From Pedobacter borealis DSM 19626 (GTDB taxonomy: Bacteria; Bacteroidota; Bacteroidia; Sphingobacteriales; Sphingobacteriaceae): a DNA stretch of 64,000 bases. Below the pieces are notes generated by a model that saw only the letters and a program-made list of their open reading frames with translations, did no database searches and was not told where the DNA came from. The DNA lies in the NCBI RefSeq assembly GCF_000708285.2, contig NZ_JAUG01000005.1, positions 51,815-115,814 on the forward strand, in the 5' to 3' direction. The first letter of the stretch is position 1; each line of letters starts with the position of its first letter. Made by a program: the position numbers and the translations under genes. Shown here piece by piece: positions 45,776-54,913 of this stretch.

Positions 45776-46159
45776 ATGTGGTTCAGAAAAAATAGAGATA
45801 GAACTGAGGATAACCCAGGCCTTTCAGCAGGCTCAAATCGTTTGACGGATGAGGCTGCGGGGTGGATTGCTAAGGGGATTATATCCTTTCAGATGGGAGT
45901 TGCCAGGAAACTGGCGAGCTGGGAGAAAAAATGTAACCGGGCGCAGAAGAAAATTGCCCTATTCCTTTTTTGTGGGATTGTTTCCTGTTACCTCTTTTTC
46001 AGTTTGAGAGACGCTCTGTCCGAAAAGCCTGGCCAGGCGAAAGGTACGGACCGGGAGATAGGCACGATGAGCGTTCCTCCGCTGCCTACGCCTTTACCGC
46101 CCCACAACAAAGGTGATACTACGGTGAAGCCAGTCCTCCCATTACACCGCAATAAGTAA
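45776..46159 (+). CDS. traL: Conjugative transposon protein TraL-like
   Basis: A 127-residue protein in the traL position between traK and traM. The first 60 residues are cytoplasmic and basic (ASWEKKCNRAQKKIALF), then one transmembrane helix (FLFCGIVSCYLFFSLRD), then a Pro-rich periplasmic tail (SVPPLPTPLPPHNKG). This small bitopic layout fits TraL (DUF3989). The assignment rests partly on gene order. Confidence 0.75.
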   Translation: MWFRKNRDRTEDNPGLSAGSNRLTDEAAGWIAKGIISFQMGVARKLASWEKKCNRAQKKIALFLFCGIVSCYLFFSLRDALSEKPGQAKGTDREIGTMSVPPLPTPLPPHNKGDTTVKPVLPLHRNK

Positions 46160-46177
46160 ATAATTTTTAATTAAAAC

Positions 46178-47470
46178 ATGATAAAGATGAAAACAAATTC
46201 AGAACAGTTTTTAAAGAAAAGGAAGTTCCTGCTGGTATTGCCTTTTCTTGTATTACCCTTCATAACCCTCGCTTTTTGGGCGATGGGCGGCGGCACGGGA
46301 AGACCGGAAAGCAATGTCCCCGACCAAAAAGGCTTCAACAAAGAGCTTCCTGGTGCCAATCTATCTACCGATCCGGTGGATAAAATGAGCCTGTATAATA
46401 AGGCTGCAAAAGACTCGATAAATCTGCATAGTGGGAATAAAAATTTCCCTAGTGAGGATTCATTGCAGAGAATGCCTGAAGATCCGTTCGCTACTGATTC
46501 CTACGCCCAAGGCGCAACGGGCATGAACGGATATCGAGGCTATCAAGATCCTAATGAGACTAAAGTAAGGGATCGGCTGGCAGCACTGGAAAGAGCGCTA
46601 AGCCAACCATCGGTACAGGGCTCTGGCGATTATAGACAACAAGGCGGTTACAGTAGCGAGCCAGCCTCTATATCAGCCGATATTGACCGCCTGGAAGCCA
46701 TGATGAAATCCATGTCCTCTGGGACAGCTGCGGACCCAGAGATGCAGGCATTAAACGGCATGCTGGAAAAAATCTCAGAGATCCAGAACCCTGGTCTGGC
46801 GCAGGCTAAGCTCAAAGAACTATCAGTCAAGAACAAAGGGCAGGTTTATGCAGTCAGCACTTATTTGCCCAGTAAAGAAGCTGATATGATTGGCCGCAAA
46901 GTAGATGTTGCGACAAAGCAGAGTAGCTCAGCGCCAGTATTAGCCGGCAATAGCTTTTACGAAATTGACGGGCCAGTCCTCTCAGATTCGATGCAGACTG
47001 CAATACCTGCGGTAGTACATGAAACGCAGACAGTAGTGTCGGGCTCTACGATAAAGATGCGGCTCGAAGAGGACATTTTTATCAACGGGACGCTGATTCC
47101 TGCAGGAAACTTCATATTCGGCACCTGTGAAGTCAGTGGGGAACGCCTGCGCGTCCAGATAGAAGGTGTAAGGTTTGGCAAAAGCCTATTTCCGGTATCC
47201 CTTAATGTTTATGACCTGGATGCCATCGCTGGCATTCATATTCCCGGGGCGATAGCCAGGGATGCTGTTAAGGATGGATCTGACAGGGGGCTGCAAAGCG
47301 TACAGTTCATGAGCCTTGATCCGTCCATCGCCAGCCAGGCAGCGGGTGTTGGCGTGGAAGCAGCGAAAGGGCTCTTTGGCAAAAAAGCAAAAATGATCCG
47401 CGTAACCGTGAAAGCAGGCTATCCCATTTTGTTAATGGATGATAAAACCCTGCAACAACAATCCAATTAG
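46178..47470 (+). CDS. traM: Conjugative transposon protein TraM (VirB10-like)
   Basis: A 430-residue channel protein. One N-terminal helix (FLLVLPFLVLPFITLAFWAM), a long low-complexity, charged/Gln-rich middle (residues 35-220), and a C-terminal beta-barrel domain with VVSGSTIKMRLEEDIFINGT, LIPAGNFIFGTCEVSGERLR and SLFPVSLNVYDLDAIAGIH, the TraM signature. The ATG at 46187 is an alternative start. Precedes traN by 20 bp. Confidence 0.94.
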   Translation: MIKMKTNSEQFLKKRKFLLVLPFLVLPFITLAFWAMGGGTGRPESNVPDQKGFNKELPGANLSTDPVDKMSLYNKAAKDSINLHSGNKNFPSEDSLQRMPEDPFATDSYAQGATGMNGYRGYQDPNETKVRDRLAALERALSQPSVQGSGDYRQQGGYSSEPASISADIDRLEAMMKSMSSGTAADPEMQALNGMLEKISEIQNPGLAQAKLKELSVKNKGQVYAVSTYLPSKEADMIGRKVDVATKQSSSAPVLAGNSFYEIDGPVLSDSMQTAIPAVVHETQTVVSGSTIKMRLEEDIFINGTLIPAGNFIFGTCEVSGERLRVQIEGVRFGKSLFPVSLNVYDLDAIAGIHIPGAIARDAVKDGSDRGLQSVQFMSLDPSIASQAAGVGVEAAKGLFGKKAKMIRVTVKAGYPILLMDDKTLQQQSN

Positions 47471-47490
47471 TTTAACTAAATCAGTCGACG

Positions 47491-48315
47491 ATGAAATATC
47501 TGATCTTAATATGTGTTTTCTTTTCTACGATAGTAGTAAAGGCGCAGGAAATTTTAAATCTCAATAACAACACAATCATTCCAGCTTACAACCTGGATAT
47601 TAGCTGGCATAAAACAACGCTGCTTATTTTTCCGGCCCCAATAAAAAGTGCAGATCGCGGCGATAGTTATGTCCTTGCTGAAAAGGTGAATGAGGCAAAC
47701 AATATCTTGAAGGTAAAGGCGGGGCAGAAAGGTTTTGAGCAAAGTAACCTTCAAGTGGTTACCTCTGATGGTAAGATATATTCTTTTACCATAAACTACA
47801 ACGAAAACGCCGCATCGCTGCCAATTGATATGGGTAAGCAGCCGCCTTATGCACCTATTACCTTTAGGGGCATTTCCTTAAATAGTAAGGAGCTGGAAAG
47901 CTGTGGAGCCAAGGCCGCTGGCAGCGTGCCATTCTTGAAAGGTGGACGTTTCCAAAAACATGGAATGACCTTTAGTCTGGACGGGATCTACATCAAAAAT
48001 GATGTACTGTTTTTTCAGCTGTTGCTAAAAAACGATACGCAGATTCCGTATGATGCTTCATCGCTACGTTTTTATGTCCGTGATAAGAAAACAGTTAAGC
48101 GCACGGCTGTGCAGGACAAAGAAGTAATCCCCGTTTATGTCCAGCATACGGGCTCTCCAGAATCCGGCAAGGGTGAGGTGATCGTTGTCGCTTTCCCAAA
48201 GTTTACGATTGCCGAAAAGAAATTTGTCACCGCTGAGCTTATGGAGCAAGGTGGTGACCGCAATCCCATTATCCGGCTCGACCAGAAGAAATTGCTAAAG
48301 GCCAGACAACTTTAG
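47491..48315 (+). CDS. traN: Conjugative transposon protein TraN (VirB9-like)
   Basis: A 274-residue exported protein: signal peptide MKYLILICVFFSTIVVKAQ, then a beta-rich domain (TTLLIFPAPIKSADRGDSYV; NNILKVKAGQKGFEQSNLQV; KIYSFTINYNE) matching TraN. A C-terminal part (GIYIKNDVLFFQLLLKNDTQ; VIVVAFPKFTIAEKKFVTAE) completes the family pattern. It forms the outer-membrane core with TraM. Confidence 0.93.
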   Translation: MKYLILICVFFSTIVVKAQEILNLNNNTIIPAYNLDISWHKTTLLIFPAPIKSADRGDSYVLAEKVNEANNILKVKAGQKGFEQSNLQVVTSDGKIYSFTINYNENAASLPIDMGKQPPYAPITFRGISLNSKELESCGAKAAGSVPFLKGGRFQKHGMTFSLDGIYIKNDVLFFQLLLKNDTQIPYDASSLRFYVRDKKTVKRTAVQDKEVIPVYVQHTGSPESGKGEVIVVAFPKFTIAEKKFVTAELMEQGGDRNPIIRLDQKKLLKARQL

Positions 48316-48345
48316 CGAATATCTTTTAACCATAAAAACACGATC

Positions 48346-48831
48346 ATGGAAAATTCATTAGTGGCGGAAATGATGGACTGGAATAGGCTTGATGGCGTTA
48401 TAAAGAGTTCATCGGGAAAAGACCCACTGAAAATCCGGGAATATTTAAAGTTGAAATTAGAAGATTTTGATCGGATGGTATCAGTCTATGGGGGCCGTTC
48501 CCTTACCAGGGACGAAAAAGCATTCACGATTATATTAAAATATCAGCGTGCAGAACTGGAAAAAGCGGTGTACCCCCGATTGCCCAATCGGCTTCTTCGA
48601 CGGCTCATCGCATACTTCAGCGAACCAATAAATATAAAGAAGGAGGTTGAGATGGCAACGCTGGCTGGAAGCTTCTCTGATAGGGATCTGGAAATGCTCA
48701 GGACAAAACCGGACGCACAAGAAGCAAAACAGGGTGCAGTTGAAACTGTGCGCAGACAACAGTATCAATCAATAAACCTGGGCAAGAGAAAACAGCCCAG
48801 GCAAAAACGGAATAGAGGCCGTTCAGTATAG
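48346..48831 (+). CDS. Hypothetical protein downstream of traN
   Basis: A 161-residue soluble helical protein with a very basic, Gln-rich C-terminus (GKRKQPRQKRNRGRSV). Middle: LEDFDRMVSVYGGRSLTRDE and LLRRLIAYFSEPINIKKEVE. No signal peptide. It occupies the place where traO often follows traN but does not look like an exported TraO. Unknown function. Confidence 0.7.
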   Translation: MENSLVAEMMDWNRLDGVIKSSSGKDPLKIREYLKLKLEDFDRMVSVYGGRSLTRDEKAFTIILKYQRAELEKAVYPRLPNRLLRRLIAYFSEPINIKKEVEMATLAGSFSDRDLEMLRTKPDAQEAKQGAVETVRRQQYQSINLGKRKQPRQKRNRGRSV

Positions 48832-48865
48832 CAACAATATCAAATGACATAAAAATATAAATATC

Positions 48866-49702
48866 ATGAACCAGGAAAATTTTGAAAAACTAACGGAACG
48901 GCTATATTACGCTGGCTTCGGTGACAAATTAAATGCCGAGCTGAAAGAAAACCTCGCGGCGGGGAAACAGGAATTTGCGATTAGAGACGCAGCTACTATT
49001 GATAAGGACAATGTGGACTATGGCCTGAACTATCGCAAAGACGACAATAAGGACTGGACATACTGGAACACTCTGGACGTGAACTTGACCGGCCCAGGTA
49101 TTGAAGAGCAAGGTCGCCAGCATACTTTTTTTGCAGATAAAAACATCACTGCAATGGAAGCGCACCGGCTGCTAAAATATGGCGATCTGGTCGGCGTAAA
49201 TAAGACGCTCTTCAATGCAAACAATGAGAAATACAATACATGGATCAGTGTTGATGTTCATGGTGTAAAGGATCAGTACGGGAATTTCCCACTGAATACC
49301 TATCATGAAAACTATTTTAAAAAGCATGATTTCGACATCAGGACAGCCTTGAAGGAAAAGCTTTCAGTGCCGGTTGTGGAGTTGGAGAATAGTAGGAAGA
49401 TCGATGACATAGAAAAAGACTTCAAAAAGGGCAAACTCCCTGAAGTAACGATCATGCATAATGGAGAACAAGCTACCGGCTACCTTTCTTTAAACTTGAG
49501 GGACAGGAAGATTGATGTCTATGATCAGGACATGACGTTGATCGAACGTCAAGGCCAGGCACAGCAGCAGGCACCAGCGGAACAGATTAAGGAAGCTACA
49601 CCGGAACAACAACCGGACGATGTAAAAAAAAAGCCCATGAACGAACAACAAAGGCCTCCGTGGAACCAACCGAAGAAACAGAATAGAGGACTGAGCCATT
49701 AA
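48866..49702 (+). CDS. DUF3945-like element protein
   Basis: A 278-residue cytoplasmic protein. The central part (MEAHRLLKYGDLVGVNKTLF; NNEKYNTWISVDVHGVKDQY) and the repeat near residue 210 (TIMHNGEQATGYLSLNLRDR) resemble DUF3945 modules common on Bacteroidota mobile elements. The last 45 residues are Gln/Pro-rich and disordered, ending NQPKKQNRGLSH. The preceding gene also ends in a basic Gln/Arg-rich tail. Role unknown, possibly DNA processing. Confidence 0.7.
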   Translation: MNQENFEKLTERLYYAGFGDKLNAELKENLAAGKQEFAIRDAATIDKDNVDYGLNYRKDDNKDWTYWNTLDVNLTGPGIEEQGRQHTFFADKNITAMEAHRLLKYGDLVGVNKTLFNANNEKYNTWISVDVHGVKDQYGNFPLNTYHENYFKKHDFDIRTALKEKLSVPVVELENSRKIDDIEKDFKKGKLPEVTIMHNGEQATGYLSLNLRDRKIDVYDQDMTLIERQGQAQQQAPAEQIKEATPEQQPDDVKKKPMNEQQRPPWNQPKKQNRGLSH

Positions 49703-49721
49703 TATGATTTGTCAATAAAGA

Positions 49722-49740
49722 CCGGGTGTAAAAAACCCGG
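49722..49740 (+). terminator. Weak hairpin after tra operon
   Basis: CCGGGT / ACCCGG arms (49722-49727 / 49735-49740) enclose a 7-nt loop, followed by CCTATTTT. A modest intrinsic terminator between the tra operon and the methylase gene. Confidence 0.45.
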
Positions 49741-49776
49741 CCTATTTTCAATAAAAACAGAGCGAGATACGTGAAG

Positions 49777-50589
49777 ATGGAAGAAAAAAAAATTAAGACG
49801 CCAATTACTTACTACGGTGGCAAACAGACACTTGCCCCGCTGATTATTTCCCTTATACCAGAACACACCCTGTATGGCGAGCCGTTTACGGGAGGCGGAG
49901 CGGTATTTTTTCAGAAACCACCCTCCAAGGTTGAGGTCATTAATGATACAAATGGTGAGCTCATGAATTTTTATAAGGTAGCCAAAGAGCAGTTTAAGCC
50001 GCTGCAGAAGATGATCCAACGGACACTGCATAGCAGGAATGCCTATCGGCAGGCCGAAGTAGTTTATTATAATCCTGACCTGTTTGATGAGGTCAGGCGT
50101 GCGTGGGCTGTATGGGTGATCTGTTCACAAGGCTTTGCTTCCAAAATGGATGGCCCCTTTGGATTTGATAAAACCGACAACACAACTTCAAAACGGATCG
50201 CCAACAAGCGGATAAACTTCACAGAAGTTTATCAAAGGCGGCTTGAAATGACTCAGATTGAATGTACAGACGGTCTTTATATAATAAAGAGCAGGGACCA
50301 CGAAGATGCATTCTTCTATTGCGACCCGCCTTATATCGGTTCAAACTGTGGCCACTACAAAGGATATACCGAAGCTGATTACGAAGCGCTGCTACGCCTG
50401 CTATCGGGCATTAGCGGTAAATTCCTTCTATCGTCCTATCCTACAGATATCCTTACGAAATACGCTAAAGAAAATGGATGGTATTCCATCAGCAAAGAAC
50501 TGTTGATTACAGTAAACGCTAAAGGAGGAAATCCCAAGAAGAAGACAGAGGTATTAACGGCGAACTATCCGATCAATAACCATGGTTAG
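49777..50589 (+). CDS. DNA adenine methylase (Dam/D12 class)
   Basis: A 270-residue methyltransferase. Start 49777 (ATG) is preferred over an in-frame GTG at 49771. SAM-binding motif YGEPFTGGGAVFF near residue 40, N-terminal YYGGKQTLAPLI, and catalytic motif FYCDPPYIGSN near residue 184 define a class-alpha N6-adenine methylase, usual targets GATC or related. No cognate restriction gene is adjacent, so it is an orphan, often a protective or anti-restriction function on conjugative elements. Confidence 0.9.
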   Translation: MEEKKIKTPITYYGGKQTLAPLIISLIPEHTLYGEPFTGGGAVFFQKPPSKVEVINDTNGELMNFYKVAKEQFKPLQKMIQRTLHSRNAYRQAEVVYYNPDLFDEVRRAWAVWVICSQGFASKMDGPFGFDKTDNTTSKRIANKRINFTEVYQRRLEMTQIECTDGLYIIKSRDHEDAFFYCDPPYIGSNCGHYKGYTEADYEALLRLLSGISGKFLLSSYPTDILTKYAKENGWYSISKELLITVNAKGGNPKKKTEVLTANYPINNHG

Positions 50590-50627
50590 TATGGAATTCG
50601 CAGGTACATAATATCAATTAGCAAGAT

Positions 50628-50933
50628 ATGGCAGACATCAAAAAACGCATATTGACCCTAAGTTCGGGGCGCAATATAAAATTATATGGCAATAGCATTG
50701 CAATAAACAAGTCATTGGAATTATCGGAAGGCTATGCGCCAAATGTTCTTGGGCTGCAGATCGACGGCATCGGAGAAAAAGCATCAATTGTTCTCAATCC
50801 GTTGAAACTTACAGCAGATGAAATACAGGAAATCGCAGACTATAATATTAGATTATGGATGCAATTGAAAGATAATATCAGGCAGCATGGTCTAACGAAT
50901 TCCAAAATCTTCTATAAGGATGCGGTATTGTAG
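50628..50933 (+). CDS. Small hypothetical protein
   Basis: A 101-residue soluble protein after the methylase (38-bp gap). Phrases: RILTLSSGRNIKLYGNSIAI and IVLNPLKLTADEIQEIADYN, and a helical C-terminus. No Cys and no known motif. Its compact spacing suggests it shares an operon with the methylase. Confidence 0.6.
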   Translation: MADIKKRILTLSSGRNIKLYGNSIAINKSLELSEGYAPNVLGLQIDGIGEKASIVLNPLKLTADEIQEIADYNIRLWMQLKDNIRQHGLTNSKIFYKDAVL

Positions 50934-50984
50934 GCGAAAGGCAAAAGCTATAACTCTTCCCCCATATAGGGGGTATTAAAAATT

Positions 50985-51395
50985 ATGAAAAGAAATAAAG
51001 CTATCGGATATGTAAGATCGGCAGTGTACGATCCTACCGGTGAGGTCATTAAAAGGATGACCGAAGAAGTTATCGATTATTGTAAAAGCAACAAACTGGA
51101 TCTCGACCGCATTTTTATGGACAACGGTGCGAGCGGAAATAATTTTAATCGATTAGGTTGGAGCGAAATGAAAGACTACCTGCAAATTGAACGAGGCAAA
51201 CTACGTCATTTGGTAGTTCCGGATTTGAGCAGAATCGCTAGAAACTTTTGTTTGTTTAGAGAAGAGATAAAATATTTAAAGGAAAATTTTGGGTTAAAAA
51301 TAAAGCCGATAAACTATCGGCAAATGAGTTTGGCACCGGAGTCCTTGAAAAAAAGCAGAGCGCTTAATGTTGAAAAAGGAAATAGAATGAGATAG
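50985..51395 (+). CDS. Serine-recombinase-like protein, catalytic domain only
   Basis: A 136-residue protein resembling the N-terminal resolvase domain. IGYVRSAVYDPTG replaces the usual Y-x-R-V-S-T start, so the catalytic Ser position holds Ala with a Ser shifted by one. DLDRIFMDNGASGNNFNRLG and LVVPDLSRIARNFCLFREEI match the core. It has no DNA-binding C-terminal domain. It lies 264 bp before the large recombinase gene. It may be inactive, or an accessory or regulator of the full recombinase; activity is doubtful. Confidence 0.75.
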   Translation: MKRNKAIGYVRSAVYDPTGEVIKRMTEEVIDYCKSNKLDLDRIFMDNGASGNNFNRLGWSEMKDYLQIERGKLRHLVVPDLSRIARNFCLFREEIKYLKENFGLKIKPINYRQMSLAPESLKKSRALNVEKGNRMR

Positions 51396-51498
51396 TGCTC
51401 TTATCTGGTTGAATCGATCAAACATTGAGTATAACTGGTCATGTGAGTGCAGTCTACTGGACAAAAAAGGCTTCTAAAAGAAAATGTAGGGAGGGGAA

Positions 51499-51639
51499 AT
51501 GAAACAAATTAATCCAGAGTCAGTACAAGAATTTCTAAGAAAGCGGGGAGTTGAGGTTACCATTGAACAGGCAATTAAGATTTATGATTTCATGTTGATG
51601 ATTGCCAGGATATCAGTTACAAAATTTTTGGAGCAGTAG
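51499..51639 (+). CDS. 46-residue protein between recombinase genes
   Basis: An ATG frame preceded by a strong GGGAGGGG ribosome-binding-type sequence encodes MKQINPESVQEFLRKRG followed by VEVTIEQAIKIYDFMLMIAR and a short helix. The product is helical and acidic/basic balanced. It ends 19 bp before the large recombinase start, which also follows a GGGAGG tract. Position and consistent helical composition suggest a real small gene, perhaps a directionality or regulatory peptide; function unproven. Confidence 0.65.
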   Translation: MKQINPESVQEFLRKRGVEVTIEQAIKIYDFMLMIARISVTKFLEQ

Positions 51640-51658
51640 AAAGGGAGGAGCTTGAATT

Positions 51659-53317
51659 ATGTTGATTGCAGATTTATATATTAGGGTATCCACGGATGAG
51701 CAGGCTGATAAAGGATATTCGCAACGCGACCAAGAAGACCGGCTTAGGAAGTATTGTGAGCATAATAATATTAGCGTAAATAATATTATCTGGGAAGATC
51801 ATTCCGCTAAGACATTCCAGCGTCCAGAATGGTCAAGATATCTTTTACATCTCAAGAAAAATAAAGGTAAGTCCGATATTGTTCTATTTACAAAATGGGA
51901 TAGATTTAGCCGCAACGCAGGAGATGCTTATCAGATGATAAGCATTTTGCGTAAATTAGGGGTTGAGCCTCAGGCAATCGAGCAGCCCTTGGACATGTCA
52001 ATACCAGAAAGCAAGATAATGCTTGCTGTATACCTGGCTACGCCAGAAGTCGAAAATGACCGCCGGGCAATTAATGTTCTTAACGGTATGCATAGGGCGC
52101 GAAAGGAAGGCCGCTGGATGGGGCCCGCCTGTGTTGGATTTAGAAATATGTCTTATGAAGATGGTCGTAAGTATATTGCTGCAAAAGAGCCTGACGCCAG
52201 CATAATGAGGTGGGTATTCAGCACTCTTGGTGACGGGGTATACAATACCGAACAAGTATGGAAGCAAGCTCTGAAAAAAGGACTGAAATGTAGTAAGAAC
52301 AATTTTTGGCTTGCCATTAGAAACCCTGTATACTGTGGGCGGATAGCGGTTCATGCTTATAAAGACGAGCCGGCCCACGTCGTAAAAGGGCAGCATGAAG
52401 GGCTAATTTCTGAGGTACTTTTTTATAAAGTACAGGATATTCTGAATGGGCGGAAGAAAAAGCAAAGAACAAAAATGGTGGCGGATGATCAGCTACCATT
52501 ACGGGGCTTCCTTAAATGTCCGAAATGTGAAAGAGTACTCACGGGGAGTGCGTCGAAAGGGCGCAATGGCTATTATCATTATTATCACTGTGTGTCAGCT
52601 TGCGGATGGCGTATTAAAGCTCCGATCGCCAATGAACGGTTTGTAGAGGAACTAAAAATGCTGGTTCCCGATCCCTCGATGGCAGATTTATTTAAGGAGT
52701 TTGTCCTGCATGAGTTTAAAACTGCAACGAAGTATGAAAAGGATGAATTCAAGACTACAATGGAAGAAATTGAGGAGTTGACGAAACGGCTTAATAATGC
52801 AAGGAACAAAGTTTTTGCTGATCAACTCGATCCTGCTGATTTCAAGATTATGAAGCTTGACTGTGAAAGCGCCATTGAGAAACTTGAACGAAAGCTTGTA
52901 GGGTTAAAATCAAACAAACCGAAAAGCATTGACAGCCTTCTTGAAACGGGTATTGAGACCCTTTTGCAATTAGATCAATTGTATATCGATAATGGAATTG
53001 ACGTGAAGCGTGAGATAATTGGTTCGATATTTCCGGAAAAATTGACGTTTGATAAAACACATTATCGAACCGCAAGAGTCAATGAAGCACTTAGGTATAT
53101 GTACCTGATAAATAGGGACTTACTGGTACAAAAAAAAGGTACAAGTGACATTTCTGACAACTTGTACCTTCCGGCGGAATGGACGGGACTCGAACCCGCG
53201 ACCTCCTGCGTGACAGGCAGGCATTCTAACCAGCTGAACTACCACTCCTTTTGTTCTTCTTTAAAGTTCGAACCTCTTATCTCTTTCGAGGTTGCAAATA
53301 TAGAGACTATATTTTAA
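51659..53317 (+). CDS. Large serine recombinase (site-specific integrase)
   Basis: A 552-residue integrase. Resolvase domain LYIRVSTDEQADKGYSQRDQ carries the catalytic Ser in RVST. WDRFSRNAGDAY completes the active-site region; a Recombinase domain follows (residues 155-260), then a zinc ribbon with CPKCERVLTGSA ... CVSACGW and a coiled coil (EFKTTMEEIEELTKRLNNAR). The last 50 residues run in antisense through the adjacent tRNA-Asp gene, so the native end is probably upstream of that point and the visible tail is junction-derived. It catalyses integration of the conjugative element. Confidence 0.9.
   Translation: MLIADLYIRVSTDEQADKGYSQRDQEDRLRKYCEHNNISVNNIIWEDHSAKTFQRPEWSRYLLHLKKNKGKSDIVLFTKWDRFSRNAGDAYQMISILRKLGVEPQAIEQPLDMSIPESKIMLAVYLATPEVENDRRAINVLNGMHRARKEGRWMGPACVGFRNMSYEDGRKYIAAKEPDASIMRWVFSTLGDGVYNTEQVWKQALKKGLKCSKNNFWLAIRNPVYCGRIAVHAYKDEPAHVVKGQHEGLISEVLFYKVQDILNGRKKKQRTKMVADDQLPLRGFLKCPKCERVLTGSASKGRNGYYHYYHCVSACGWRIKAPIANERFVEELKMLVPDPSMADLFKEFVLHEFKTATKYEKDEFKTTMEEIEELTKRLNNARNKVFADQLDPADFKIMKLDCESAIEKLERKLVGLKSNKPKSIDSLLETGIETLLQLDQLYIDNGIDVKREIIGSIFPEKLTFDKTHYRTARVNEALRYMYLINRDLLVQKKGTSDISDNLYLPAEWTGLEPATSCVTGRHSNQLNYHSFCSSLKFEPLISFEVANIETIF
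53131..53168 (-). terminator. Terminator of tRNA-Asp
   Basis: Read on the minus strand, GGTACAAGT / ACTTGTACC forms a 9-bp stem with a 13-nt loop, ending in TTTTTTT (53131-53137). It follows the tRNA 3' end directly and overlaps the recombinase reading frame. Confidence 0.75.
53175..53248 (-). tRNA. tRNA-Asp (GTC)
   Basis: 74 nt. Acceptor arms GGAGTGG and CCATTCC pair with one G-T. The D-arm GTTCAGCTGGTTAGAA, anticodon loop CTGTCAC (anticodon GTC) and T-loop GGTTCGAGTCC are all present. The discriminator G is not followed by encoded CCA (CCG instead). The 3' end lies next to the conjugative element, making it a likely attachment site. Confidence 0.95.
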
Positions 53318-53352
53318 TTCGCAAACTTTTTTTTCAAAAAACACATAACTCA

Positions 53353-54426
53353 CTATCCTACAGCGCCTTCCTGCATCTTTTCTGCATTTTCAGCAAACTG
53401 AAGGGCACTAATAATCTCCTGAATATCGCCATCCATAATAGACGGAAGGTTGTACATCGTTAATCCGATACGGTGTTCAGTAACACGGCCCTGCGGATAA
53501 TTGTAGGTCCTGATCTTAGCAGAACGATCTCCTGTTGATACCATTGTCTTGCGTTTTGCAGCAATATCACCATTCTTTTTCTGCAATTCGATATCATAAA
53601 GCTTGCTACGCAACATCTCCATCGCAATAACACGGTTACCCAATTGCGAACGTTCCTGTTGGCAAACCACCACCAAGCCAGAAGGTTTATGTGTTAGCTG
53701 CACCTTAGTTTCTACCTTGTTTACATTCTGTCCACCGGCACCGCCTGAACGCGAAGTTTGCAGTTCAATATCGGCAGGATTAATGTAAAGATCAATTTCT
53801 TCTGCTTCTGGTAAAACCGCTACAGATGCCGCCGAAGTATGTACACGCCCTTGAGTTTCAGTATCTGGCACACGTTGCACACGGTGTACGCCACTTTCGT
53901 ATTTTAACTGACCATAAACATCATCGCCACTCACTTTTAAGATCACCTCTTTATAACCACCGGCGGTACCTTCAGTTACATCAACGGTTTCTACTTTCCA
54001 TCCCTTAGTTTCGAAATAACGGGTATACATGCGGTATAAATCGCCGGCAAATAAAGCCGCCTCATCTCCACCGGTACCACCACGGATCTCGAATACCGCG
54101 TTCTTCGCATCTTCAGGGTCTTTAGGAATCAACATCAAACGGATATTGCTTTCCATTTCTTCCTGTTGTTTTAACAAAAGATCGAGTTCTTCTTTTGCCA
54201 TCTCACGCATTTCAGCATCTTTCTCAGTAGCTAAAATTTCTTTGTTGGCATCAATATTACTCATCACATTTTTGTAGATTTTATATTCATCTACAATCTT
54301 GCCCAAGTCTTTATATTCTTTATTTAAAGCCGCAAAACGTTTCATATCCTGAATTACATCCGGATTGCTCAACGATTCTTCCACATCTTCCCAACGCAGC
54401 TTTATAGCTTCTAATTTATCTAACAT
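53353..54426 (-). CDS. prfA: Peptide chain release factor 1
   Basis: A 357-residue translation terminator recognising UAA/UAG. Start 54426 ([18 protein letters not shown]) is the family start; a longer in-frame ATG at 54486 is unlikely. The GGQ motif in [13 protein letters not shown] lies near residue 230. The downstream [17 protein letters not shown] is the conserved C-terminal segment. Length is normal and no programmed frameshift exists, which separates it from RF2. Housekeeping gene on the chromosome side of the tRNA. Confidence 0.97.
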   Translation of the reverse strand: MLDKLEAIKLRWEDVEESLSNPDVIQDMKRFAALNKEYKDLGKIVDEYKIYKNVMSNIDANKEILATEKDAEMREMAKEELDLLLKQQEEMESNIRLMLIPKDPEDAKNAVFEIRGGTGGDEAALFAGDLYRMYTRYFETKGWKVETVDVTEGTAGGYKEVILKVSGDDVYGQLKYESGVHRVQRVPDTETQGRVHTSAASVAVLPEAEEIDLYINPADIELQTSRSGGAGGQNVNKVETKVQLTHKPSGLVVVCQQERSQLGNRVIAMEMLRSKLYDIELQKKNGDIAAKRKTMVSTGDRSAKIRTYNYPQGRVTEHRIGLTMYNLPSIMDGDIQEIISALQFAENAEKMQEGAVG

Positions 54427-54589
54427 ATTTATTCTTGTTGAAATTTCCTGACGGTCGGTATAGGCCCAAAAATTCAGGAAATGCAAAAATAAGGAAAAAA
54501 GCTGAATTAGTTTGGAAAGGAAGGATGGTTAATTGGTCAATCCTTTAACCATAAATGGAAATTGCGCTAGTTTAGTTAGAAAATGAAAG

Positions 54590-54837
54590 GTTCTGTACTT
54601 ATGGCAGCCGATAGCCCCGCTATCACTTCAAGTCCTCACTCGTTCCTCGCTCCGGGCTTTCCGTTCTATCTGGTTTAGGAACAAAGAACAGTGCATTTTA
54701 GGCATCATGCAGCCTCAAATAGAAGTAGAAACTGATGTATCTAAACGGGATTGAAGTGGCAGCTCCCGATTCTTCATCGGGACTACAACGAAAAGCCCAA
54801 CGAACATTAAAAAAAGCTACAGACACTGCTTTCCAAA
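54590..54837 (+). repeat. Dispersed chromosomal repeat, copy 1
   Basis: Begins GGTTCTGTACTTATGGCAGC and contains CCCGATTCTTCATCGGGA, a hairpin, and ends near CTTTCCAAA. About 85-90 percent identical to the copy at 54914-55155 and partly to 60327-60424 by eye. No gene or transposase. Confidence 0.75.
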
Positions 54838-54913
54838 CGAGAAAGTTCTTCATCTACCCTGCAAGTATGAAAGGAATTTATCGTATTATCAAAAAGGGGG
54901 TTGAAAACGAACA

